Source of the DNA: Kolteria novifilia
Lineage (GTDB): Bacteria; Planctomycetota; Planctomycetia; Kolteriales; Kolteriaceae
Assembly (NCBI GenBank): GCA_007748055.1
Contig: CP036279.1
Span: 4,402,001-4,466,000, forward strand
Reading direction: 5' to 3'
Length of the DNA stretch: 64,000 nucleotides
Part shown: in pieces, positions 9,757-17,194 of the stretch
Layout of the letters: the number at the start of each line of letters is the position of its first letter
Numbering within the stretch: the stretch's first letter is position 1
Notes under the pieces: model-generated
Told to the model about the DNA's origin: nothing
What the model saw: the letters and a program-made list of their open reading frames with translations, nothing else
Database searches by the model: none
Position numbers and translations under genes: made by a program

Positions 9757-9871
9757 GGCTTCGTTTCAAAAGTTGATCGTCGGCCCGAGGCTCAGCCAAT
9801 CGATGCAACCCGACAAAGTCCCGTGCCGATGCAGCGAGTCGAAGCCAGAGCCGAGTTTCGAGACGGAGCAC
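9757..9871. mobile_element. MITE-like element, copy 1
   Basis: A 115-bp non-coding element bounded by CTAG on both sides (TA at 9755-9756 and 9872-9873). The left end begins GGCTTCGTTTCAAAAGTT. The right end is a diverged inverted version (GAGTTTCGAGACGGAGCAC). The interior GATCGTCGGCCCGAGG and CGACAAAGTCCCG blocks are shared with copy 2, with which it is directly contiguous. No coding capacity. The small size, terminal inverted repeats and TA/CTAG borders point to a miniature inverted-repeat element. Confidence 0.65.
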
Positions 9872-9873
9872 TA

Positions 9874-10033
9874 GGCTTCGTCTCAAAAGTTGATCGTCGG
9901 CCCGAGGCACAGCGAGTTGGTGGGGGACGAGGAGGTCGAAACAGGCGAATCCGTTGGATTCGTCGATGCAGACCGACAAAGTCCCGCGGCAACGTAGCCA
10001 GCCGAAGCCAGAGCCGACTTTTGAGACGGAGCC
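9874..10033. mobile_element. MITE-like element, copy 2
   Basis: A 160-bp element bounded by CTAG at 9871-9874 and 10033-10036. The terminal inverted repeats are long and good: the left end starts GGCTTCGTCTCAAAAGTT and the right end, read in reverse, GGCTCCGTCTCAAAAGTC. It shares internal blocks with copy 1 and carries an extra segment of about 45 bp in the middle. Its right-hand CTAG supplies the TAG stop codon of the minus-strand gene ending at 10033. A transposase that could move it is not seen in the window; the IS630-type element here has different ends. Confidence 0.7.
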
Positions 10034-10992
10034 TAGTCTGGAACACCATCCCGGTGTTGGGCGTGACAGCGAGAGCACGACTGCTTGATGTCATTGAAGT
10101 GGGCGTTGGCGTCCTTGAGGTTTCCGGCATGGAGCGCCTCTTCTAAAGAGAGGGCCATTCTCTCGGCGACTCTCAGCCCCTCGATCACCTCGGAGGGGAG
10201 TCTCTCTTCCTCCCCCCGACGAGCCGATTCGCGGAACGCTTCGGCAAGCAACACCGCTTGGGCCGTCGGCGAAAGGTCGGGGTCGCTGTCCGGAGGCTTC
10301 CAGCCAGTGTCGTGGCACAGGCTCAGATCATCGTACGCTCGGTCGATGTTGGCCATCGACTGCGTGAAGGAGTTGACGGCCGCGACGCTGACCAAGTCGG
10401 GCAAGATCGATTCGGGCGCCGGCCGCACGAACTCGTTCACCGCTTTCCACAACCCCGGATACTTCGGACTCGTTCCCGCGCGTTTGAGAATCGCCACGGC
10501 CTCGGTTCGGCTCGCTTCCCCGCTGGCCAGACACGCGAGCGCCGCCGCCGTCGGCCCCCGATGCTTCCCATGATGACAGTGAATGTAGATGGATCCATCG
10601 ACGTCCCTCATCAGTCGCGTCAGCGACTTGGAGGCATGGGACGACACCGTGTCGTAGCCGACCGGAATGTGAACGTAGCGCAAGCCGTGGCGGCGAGCCA
10701 GTTCGAGGTCGGGCTTGGCGCCATCGACACTCACGACCGTCTTGATGCCAAGATCGGCGAGGCTCGCGAAGCCCTCGTTTCCCTCGGGTTGCCCGCCACT
10801 GTAGAGACGGTCGTTCAGTTGGAGAAGGTTGTGGAGCCCATCTCGTTGCAGCGCGGTGATGGGGAGGGAACTCTCTCCTTCCGCCTGGGTCTCCGTGGAA
10901 GAGTCGGCACCGGGAGCATGGGATCGGTGACATGCCAAGAGACACGCCAACATCACCGCGGGGACCTGCCAATTCCAAGTGAGCCGGCGCAT
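10033..10992 (-). CDS. envelope dual-specificity-phosphatase-like domain fused to a cytochrome c'-like domain
   Basis: A 319-residue exported protein. The N-terminus carries a signal segment with a possible lipobox (CLLACH, about residues 16-21). Residues about 48-185 form a tyrosine/dual-specificity phosphatase-like domain of the kind seen near DSP/DUF442 proteins. It has a LYSGGQP opening and the P-loop HCHHGKHR, matching the HCx5R signature with catalytic Cys and Arg. The C-terminal 110 residues are helical and end with CSRCHAQHR. This is a covalent-heme CxxCH motif placed at the end of the last helix, as in cytochrome c'/c556. The last codons run straight into the border of MITE copy 2, which provides the TAG stop. 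A redox-coupled phosphatase role is inference. Confidence 0.8.
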   Translation of the reverse strand: MRRLTWNWQVPAVMLACLLACHRSHAPGADSSTETQAEGESSLPITALQRDGLHNLLQLNDRLYSGGQPEGNEGFASLADLGIKTVVSVDGAKPDLELARRHGLRYVHIPVGYDTVSSHASKSLTRLMRDVDGSIYIHCHHGKHRGPTAAALACLASGEASRTEAVAILKRAGTSPKYPGLWKAVNEFVRPAPESILPDLVSVAAVNSFTQSMANIDRAYDDLSLCHDTGWKPPDSDPDLSPTAQAVLLAEAFRESARRGEEERLPSEVIEGLRVAERMALSLEEALHAGNLKDANAHFNDIKQSCSRCHAQHRDGVPD

Positions 10993-11167
10993 TGGTGATT
11001 GGTGGGATGATGAAATTCAACGTCGTCGGCAACCTATCGTGAAGTCGCCCCGCGATGACACCAGTACCTTGCGGGAGCACCGCCGACTCCCGACGAGTCG
11101 GCAGTGACGACACGATAACAGAGTTCGACGCTCGGGTCGAAGAAAGGTTGGCGTCGGCCAGACCGCT

Positions 11168-11650
11168 CTAGTTCTTCGTCTCAGAGGTGTCACTCATCTG
11201 ATGGAAAGCCTGGTCGATCTGCTGAGTGGCGTTGTGAACTCCACTGGCCACGTCACGCCACGCGTCGGAAGCGGCATCCTTCAGCTTCGGAAGCTGGTTC
11301 TCCTTGAAGTCCTGGATCTGCTGTTGAAGGCTGGCGATCTGCTTGTCGAGTTCCTTCTTGGCGTCGCCGGTCGCTTCGGCAGCCTGCTTCTTGAGATCCT
11401 CAAGCTTGGCGTTCCACTTGGGAAGTTGCTCGTTGACGTAGCTGACGTAATCTTCCTTCTTGGCCTTCATGTAGTCGACGGCCGTCTGCATCGTCTTGTT
11501 GACCTGTTCCTTGACGTCGGTGGCGGTCGTGTCCGTCGGGTCGGCCGTCTCCTTCGGCTCCGCGGTCGGTGCGCCCTGCTCCGCGCACCCGACCAACAGG
11601 CAACCAACCAAGCCAAACGCCAAGATTCCCTTGAGCGACGAAGATGTCAT
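11168..11650 (-). CDS. small lipoprotein with coiled-coil/helical repeat body
   Basis: A 160-residue protein. The signal sequence ends in a lipobox (GCLLVGC), so it should be lipid-anchored. The mature part is acidic at first and then strongly amphipathic helical (AKLEDLKKQAAEATGDAKK, ASLQQQIQDFKENQLPKL), in the style of apolipoprotein/late-embryogenesis-like or coiled-coil proteins. The start at 11650 is chosen because AAGGGGAGGATCACGCG precedes it. A longer reading up to 11866 lacks both signal and ribosome binding site. It diverges from the STN-domain gene at 11891. Function unknown. Confidence 0.8.
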   Translation of the reverse strand: MTSSSLKGILAFGLVGCLLVGCAEQGAPTAEPKETADPTDTTATDVKEQVNKTMQTAVDYMKAKKEDYVSYVNEQLPKWNAKLEDLKKQAAEATGDAKKELDKQIASLQQQIQDFKENQLPKLKDAASDAWRDVASGVHNATQQIDQAFHQMSDTSETKN

Positions 11651-11890
11651 CGCGTGATCCTCCCCTTGTGTGATGCAACCCCTAGCGGTCCGTAGTCGCC
11701 GACAAGATAGAAAGCCCGCCGGTGAAGACAAGCAGTCAGAGCGACCATGAATCGCGGTTCGTCGTCCCATTCGCCGAGCGGCCGGCGATCTTGGCGTTCG
11801 CGCTTTCCCTTGCGTCGAGCGACGATGCGGGCCTACACTCTTTGATGGGGAGCATCTCGTTCGCAATCACTTCTTGTCGAGGTACATGTC

Positions 11891-13351
11891 ATGACGTCAT
11901 TTCTGTGCGTCGCCCTGATCTCCTCCCTTCTCGGTGCCGATGTGACGAGAGAGGGAACGAACGCCGAGTCTTCCGAACATCGCTCGGCGCCACGTCAATC
12001 CATTCATCACACGCACGGCCAGAAACCACTGCCGATCGAATCGCAGTTGGGCAAGAGGATGTCGATCGCGTTTGACGACACGACCCTTCGCGACGTCGTC
12101 AAGCACCTCGCGAAGACGGCGAAGATCAACATCGTCCTCGACCAGAATGGACTCGACCTCCTCGGGCTCGATCCGGATGTTCCGGTCTCCTTGGAACTCT
12201 CCAATGTCCCGCTTCGCCAAGTGCTTGAGTTGATGCTCGAGCCGTTGGTTTTGACTTACCTGGTCCGCGACGATGTCCTGGTCATCACCGATGCGCATGA
12301 AACGGGCGGGCTCCTGGAAACGCGCGTCTATCCCGTTGTGGATCTTGTTCGCGTCGAGCGAGAAGGAGAGACCGTCGATGTCTCCGAAGAATTGATGGAA
12401 CTGCTCCAATCGACGGTTCGCTGGGATACGTGGAAAAAAGAGGGCGGGCTCGGAACGATTGCGTTGCACGAACCGACGCAGTCTTTCGTCGTGAGCCAGA
12501 CGCCGATCATCCACCGCAAGCTCGATCGGCTCTTGCACGAGCTACGCGTCTCGCGAAACACGGAGCATGACCACGAGCACCGCGATGCCCGTCTTCCGGA
12601 ACTCAAGCGTCTTGGCGGGAACGCAACTCGTGAACGAGCGGCATCCCACCGTGACGACGAGCGGTCAGCGAAGAATCGACTCACCGAAATGCGAAACGCA
12701 ACCCACAAGGACGCGAAGGAGGAGATCTCCCTGCGAAAGAAGATCGAACAAGCCTACCTCGGGGCGGTCGACATCGAGTTTGAGGAGACAACGCTCAGCG
12801 ATGCCATGGAGTTCCTCAGGGATTCGGTGAACATCAATATCGTCCTCGACAAGGAGGGACTTGAGTACGCGGATACCGACGCCGATGCGCTGGTGACGCT
12901 AAGCGTCCAAGGCATCCCCCTCGGAGACGCGCTCGATTTGATGCTCGAACCATTGGGGCTCACGCACGTCATCCGCAACAACGTCTTAGTCATCACTGAC
13001 GCGGAAACGGACGACATGCTCGAGACGCGGGTCTATCCCGTGGCGGACTTGGTGGGCGAACCAGTTCCCGGCAACAACGAGGGGAGTCTGTTCATGGTCA
13101 TCGTGGAGTCGACGGTCTCCCCCGACTCTTGGAGAAACGTTCCGTTGAGAATGGCGAGTGCTGGAGGTGGACTCGGAGGTGGCGACGGTCTCCATGGACC
13201 GTCTTCGACACAGAGCAACGGCGGCAAGGGAACGATCGCCTACCACCACCAAACGAAGAGTCTGGTCGTCCGGCAAACGCGACGCGTCCACGAGAAGGTC
13301 GAAAGACTCTTCGACGACCTCCGCTCCGCTCGTGGCCACGGCGACGACTAG
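11891..13351 (+). CDS. exported protein with two STN/secretin N-terminal-like modules
   Basis: A 486-residue exported protein with a short signal sequence. Two homologous modules are visible. One spans about residues 55-220 (MSIAFDDTTLRDVVKHLA...INIVLDQNGLDLL) and the other about 295-480 (VDIEFEETTLSDAMEFL...INIVLDKEGLEY). Each contains an STN-like fold, then a VLVITDA strand, an LETRVYPVVDLV segment and a final I-A-x-H-x-x-T-x-S-x-V-V strand. This arrangement is common in planctomycete proteins related to the secretin N domains of type II secretion and pilus systems, but no secretin pore follows. A charged linker separates the modules. GAGGTACATGTC precedes the ATG. Its stop overlaps the stop of the convergent secretin-like gene by 4 bases. 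Confidence 0.8.
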   Translation: MTSFLCVALISSLLGADVTREGTNAESSEHRSAPRQSIHHTHGQKPLPIESQLGKRMSIAFDDTTLRDVVKHLAKTAKINIVLDQNGLDLLGLDPDVPVSLELSNVPLRQVLELMLEPLVLTYLVRDDVLVITDAHETGGLLETRVYPVVDLVRVEREGETVDVSEELMELLQSTVRWDTWKKEGGLGTIALHEPTQSFVVSQTPIIHRKLDRLLHELRVSRNTEHDHEHRDARLPELKRLGGNATRERAASHRDDERSAKNRLTEMRNATHKDAKEEISLRKKIEQAYLGAVDIEFEETTLSDAMEFLRDSVNINIVLDKEGLEYADTDADALVTLSVQGIPLGDALDLMLEPLGLTHVIRNNVLVITDAETDDMLETRVYPVADLVGEPVPGNNEGSLFMVIVESTVSPDSWRNVPLRMASAGGGLGGGDGLHGPSSTQSNGGKGTIAYHHQTKSLVVRQTRRVHEKVERLFDDLRSARGHGDD

Positions 13352-15048
13352 AAGACCGGTGGCGTCAGTCCCTGCGGATGAAACACGGCCCGTTTCTTCT
13401 TCTTCGTGACCGACTTGGTCACCGTCGGGTTGGTCGCAATCGGTTTCGGCTTGGCGCTGATGATCCGATGACCGTCGACGCTGTGCGGCCCCGCGGGAAC
13501 GATCGAGATCAGGACGATCACCTCGGCGTTCGGCTGATTCTTCGCGAACAGGTTCAAGCGTCGTCCCAGGCTCGGCTTGGTGAAACTCGGCACCGCTCCG
13601 ACGCTAAGCAGCAGGTTCTGGCCAGGCTCCAGCCGCAGCCGTTCCTTGACTCCCGCCGAGGCGGTCTCGGGCACTTCCGCTCGCGGGTGCCCCGGGAGGC
13701 CGAGCCGGAACTTGTGCTTTTCCACCAATCGGTGAACCTTTAGGTCGACGTCGAGATCGATCGACGCCGCATCGGGCGCGATCAAGGGACTGATGGCCAA
13801 CTCGATGTCGTCATTGGCGGGAGCGAGTTGGTTCTCGTAGCCGACGTCGGCGGTCGGATCGGTCTGGAGCGACACGTCGCGAACGTAAGTGTCCTCCCGC
13901 GTCCAGTTGACGTCCGCGGTCTGGCCGTTGGCAACCAGGAAGTTGGGCTCCGCGAGGAGCGTCGCGTTCGGCTTGCCGAGCAAGTTATGCCCCGCCAGCG
14001 ACTCGATCAGTTCGCGCGACTCCGCGTCGGTCAAGTACCACGCTTGACGCCCATCGGCACCATTGTTGACCATGCGCCACGACTCGCGTCCCTGCTCGCG
14101 CCACTTCATCTCGGTCACGTTCCAGATGCGAACCTTGCACTGAAACTGCCCCGGTTCGTAGTGCAGGAAGCGTCCGAGTAGGTCGTTGACCTTCTGCTGG
14201 ACCTTGTCGTCGTGGAAGACGCGCACGCGTTCGGGCGTCACCGACAGCGAGGTCGGGCTGGCGCCGTACCAAGACTCCTCCCCCGTCTCGGTCAGAATCC
14301 AGCGACGAACTCCCTCCTCGGGGGCGACCCCGGAAGGAAACTTGGCGGTGTACTGCGTGATCGGGTAGTCGCGCCAGAACTGGTTGGTCGCGATCGGGGC
14401 ACTTCCCTGATTGAAGCTCGCCAACTGGGTCTGCATGTCCTGCGGCGCCCTGGGTGGGGTGGCCGGCTTCGGCTCGGGGAACGGGCTCTTCGGCTGAACC
14501 TGCTCGATGTTGGGAGGAGGCGTCACCGTCGCGACAGCTTGTCGATGCGCCGACGGTGGTGTCGGCTGAACGAGCCGTTGCGGCTGGGTTTGCACCGCGC
14601 GCTCGAAAGTCGTCGCCGACGCTTGCTGGGTCACGATCGGCGCCGCGGGGTTGCGTGCCGGAGTCGTTGGCCGCACGAACGGCTGGTGTTGCTGCTGGAT
14701 CACCTGCTGATGAGTGATCGCCGGTGCTTGCTGAGTCACCACGGGATAGACCGGCGCCGCGGGCGTTGACGTCACGATCTGCGGAGCATGGGCGCGGACC
14801 GGCACCTGCTGCGTCGAATAGAGGGGCGAGTCGGAATAGTAAGGCCATGCCGCTTCGCCGGAGTGCTTCTGAACGACCTGGCTCGACGTGGAGTGGGTCA
14901 TCGTCATCGAGGGAACATGCTGGACGGTTGAAGGCGTCGCGGCCCCATGGACCGGTTCCCACTGAGGTGCCCACTGAGCACGAGCCGTGGAGACGCTCCC
15001 CGCGACCACGACGGCCAAAATGCCAAGCCCACGAATACAAGGACTCAT
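13348..15048 (-). CDS. exported Pro/Gln-rich protein with C-terminal secretin-like domain
   Basis: A 566-residue protein with a signal peptide (GILAVVVAGSVSTARAQ). Residues about 25-230 form a Pro/Gln/Thr-rich low-complexity region. The remaining half is folded. A segment with VQQKVNDLLGRFLHYEPGQ is followed by strands resembling the bacterial type II/III secretin domain, including LLAEPNFLVANGQTADV and a final EVIVLISIVPAG strand. The protein may be a truncated secretin or a secretin-like outer-membrane/periplasmic factor; a pore is not proven. The start at 15048 is preceded by GAGGGGATTTAGG and gives a clean signal peptide; the upstream extension is rejected. It sits tail-to-tail with the STN-module gene, which suggests a common envelope process. 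Confidence 0.75.
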   Translation of the reverse strand: MSPCIRGLGILAVVVAGSVSTARAQWAPQWEPVHGAATPSTVQHVPSMTMTHSTSSQVVQKHSGEAAWPYYSDSPLYSTQQVPVRAHAPQIVTSTPAAPVYPVVTQQAPAITHQQVIQQQHQPFVRPTTPARNPAAPIVTQQASATTFERAVQTQPQRLVQPTPPSAHRQAVATVTPPPNIEQVQPKSPFPEPKPATPPRAPQDMQTQLASFNQGSAPIATNQFWRDYPITQYTAKFPSGVAPEEGVRRWILTETGEESWYGASPTSLSVTPERVRVFHDDKVQQKVNDLLGRFLHYEPGQFQCKVRIWNVTEMKWREQGRESWRMVNNGADGRQAWYLTDAESRELIESLAGHNLLGKPNATLLAEPNFLVANGQTADVNWTREDTYVRDVSLQTDPTADVGYENQLAPANDDIELAISPLIAPDAASIDLDVDLKVHRLVEKHKFRLGLPGHPRAEVPETASAGVKERLRLEPGQNLLLSVGAVPSFTKPSLGRRLNLFAKNQPNAEVIVLISIVPAGPHSVDGHRIISAKPKPIATNPTVTKSVTKKKKRAVFHPQGLTPPVF

Positions 15049-15247
15049 CCTAAATCCCCTCTTCGCGCCCATACTCTCCCTAGGCCTCCTTCGTGCCGAT
15101 ACGTCGACACGCTCCGAAGGAAGGACGTTGGAGAGCAATGGCTCGAGTCGTCCAAAGAAAGGAGACGTCTGGAGCCGGACAGCGATGCGGTAGTTGCGTG
15201 AATCGTCGCGAGGCTATACCGTGCGATCTAGCGACGAACAAGGTCGC

Positions 15248-15272
15248 TTTTGCCGAAATTCCTAAAGTTTCG
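15248..15272 (+). promoter_or_regulatory. conserved upstream motif shared with the BBP7 gene
   Basis: The stretch TTTTGCCGAA-ATTCC-TAAAGTTTCG lies 37 bases before the AGCS start. A near-identical stretch (TTTTGCCGAA-GTTACG-TAAAGTTGCG) lies at 28047-28072 upstream of the BBP7 gene. Two otherwise unrelated genes sharing this block suggests a common promoter or operator. The factor is unknown. Confidence 0.45.
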
Positions 15273-15308
15273 TTCGTCACGAGCCGCAGCCCGAGGAAGA
15301 ACAGCCCC

Positions 15309-17024
15309 GTGGATACCATCTTTGACTGGATGAGCGCGACCAACGATCTGCTCTGGGGCCCTTGGACGTTCCTCTTTCTCCTCGGGTCGGGCATCCTCTT
15401 CACGCTTTGGACTCGATTCACCCAGATCACCAGTCTGACCCACGCGATCCCAGTCCTGAAAGGCAAATACGACTCCCCCGACGCGCCGGGCGCCATCAGC
15501 CACTTCCAAGCACTCTCGGCCGCCCTCTCCGGCACGGTGGGACTGGGAAACATCGGCGGCGTCGCGCTGGCGATCGGCGTTGGTGGCCCAGGCGCCCTTC
15601 TCTGGATGTGGGTCACGGCCGCTCTCGGGATGGCGCTGAAGACCATCGAGATCACGCTCGCGATGATGTACCGCAACACCTCCGACCCCGAGAATCCCCA
15701 CGGAGGGGCGATGTGGGTCGTCGATCAAACGCTAGGCAAACGGGGTGAATCGGGCCGGGTATTCGCCCGTCTGATCGGGGGATTCTTCTGCCTAACGCTC
15801 CTGGTCTCGGCCCTCACCGGCGGCATCATGTTCCAAGCGTGGAACGTCGCGGCGCTGTCGCACTCGTCCTTCCGCATCCCCCGAATCTTCAGTGGACTCG
15901 TGTTGGCGACGCTCTTGGGGCTGGTCGTCCTCGGCGGGATCAAGCGGATCGGCCGGGTCGCGGCCAAACTGGTCCCCCTGATGTGCGTCCTCTACCTCCT
16001 CGCCGCGTTCGCGATCCTCTTCCGTCATCTCTCCGAGTTGCCCTCGGCCCTCTCCCTGGTCGTTCACGATGCCCTCAACGGGACGCAGGCGCAGGGAGCA
16101 TTTCTTGGCGGCACGGCGGGTTGGGCATTCTCCGTCGGCATGCGGCGGGCCCTCTACTCGAACGAGGCCGGCCAGGGATCGGCGCCGATCGCCCACGCCG
16201 CGGCCAAGACGCGCGAGCCGGCGCGGGAGGGCATCCTCGGCGGGCTGGGGCCCTTTCTCGATACCATCTGCGTCTGCACCGTGACCGCCCTAGTGATCAT
16301 CGTGACCGATACCTGGAACAGGGAGCCGTACGGAGAGATCCAGGGCGAGGTTCGGGTGATGCGCGATCCCCAGATCCAGGGACCGACCTGGATTGTCCGC
16401 GGACCGAAGAGCCCTAGCAGCTTGCCACAACGGGAGGGGAAGTCGTGGTCGGTCGGCGATCGCTTCTTTCTCGTCGCCGAAGTTGAAGACACCACGAGAC
16501 GGGAGAGCGGATCGAACCTGGTCAAGATCGAGGGGCGCTTGACCAACTCTCCGTCGGGCGAGTTCGCGAATATTCTGCGATGGAGTCCCGTGGAACTCGA
16601 CGAGACCGAGTGGGAAGAGATTCCCAGGAGCGTTCGTCTGAAGGACTCGATGGTCTACCGGGATCTACTCGCCGCCCCGCAAACCGCGGAAGCATTCGAT
16701 CGAGAGTTTCCCGGACTGGGAACGTGGCTACTGCCGATCGTCTCGTGGCTCTTCGCCCTGTCGACGATGATCACCTGGACCTACTACGGCGAGCAGGCGG
16801 TCGCCTACCTGACCGGCTCGCGCGGGTTGTTCGCCTACAAGGTCGCGACGCTCCTCCTGACGGTCTTGGCGGCGGCCTACGTGACGACCTCCGATCAACT
16901 CGAAACACTCGTCGACATCGGCACCGGGTGGATGCTCTGGTCGAACATGCCGATCGTTCTCATCCTCGGTTACCGAGCGGTTCGGGAACTCAACGACTAT
17001 CGTCGACGCATGGGAATCGTGTAG
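15309..17024 (+). CDS. sodium:alanine/glycine symporter (AGCS family) with large internal insert
   Basis: A 571-residue inner-membrane transporter. Family signatures include the N-terminal LLWGPWTFLFLLGSGILF, the SALSGTVGLGNIGGVALAI sodium-site region and GMRRALYSNEAGQGSAPIAHA. It should import alanine or glycine with sodium. After the VTALVIIVTDTW segment (about residue 335) there is a hydrophilic insert of about 130 residues, predicted to lie outside the membrane. The last helices (IVSWLFALSTMITWTYYGEQA) follow. Most AGCS members have a much shorter loop there. GTG at 15309 is chosen because it gives the family-typical MDTIFDWM start, with GAGGAA upstream; the longer reading is rejected. 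Confidence 0.88.
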   Translation: MDTIFDWMSATNDLLWGPWTFLFLLGSGILFTLWTRFTQITSLTHAIPVLKGKYDSPDAPGAISHFQALSAALSGTVGLGNIGGVALAIGVGGPGALLWMWVTAALGMALKTIEITLAMMYRNTSDPENPHGGAMWVVDQTLGKRGESGRVFARLIGGFFCLTLLVSALTGGIMFQAWNVAALSHSSFRIPRIFSGLVLATLLGLVVLGGIKRIGRVAAKLVPLMCVLYLLAAFAILFRHLSELPSALSLVVHDALNGTQAQGAFLGGTAGWAFSVGMRRALYSNEAGQGSAPIAHAAAKTREPAREGILGGLGPFLDTICVCTVTALVIIVTDTWNREPYGEIQGEVRVMRDPQIQGPTWIVRGPKSPSSLPQREGKSWSVGDRFFLVAEVEDTTRRESGSNLVKIEGRLTNSPSGEFANILRWSPVELDETEWEEIPRSVRLKDSMVYRDLLAAPQTAEAFDREFPGLGTWLLPIVSWLFALSTMITWTYYGEQAVAYLTGSRGLFAYKVATLLLTVLAAAYVTTSDQLETLVDIGTGWMLWSNMPIVLILGYRAVRELNDYRRRMGIV

Positions 17025-17104
17025 AGACTTGGTTGGAAAGGGTGTGTCCCAGGGGCCACTTGGGTCACTGGGGTGTGAGGATCTTATCGTATATCGTTGT
17101 CCTC

Positions 17105-17140
17105 TCCGCATGCCCACGGGGCGTGGGCATGGCACCCGGA
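17105..17140. repeat. REP-like hairpin repeat (perfect 9-bp stem)
   Basis: ATGCCCACG (17110-17118) and CGTGGGCAT (17122-17130) form a perfect stem with a 3-base loop, flanked by TCCGC and GGCACCCGGA. It lies between the converging AGCS and 995-residue surface protein genes, where it may terminate transcription in both directions. Confidence 0.75.
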
Positions 17141-17194
17141 ACCGAGAACCCGAAGTCCGGTACCCGGAGGAGAGTCGTGTTGCCGAACGAGCGA

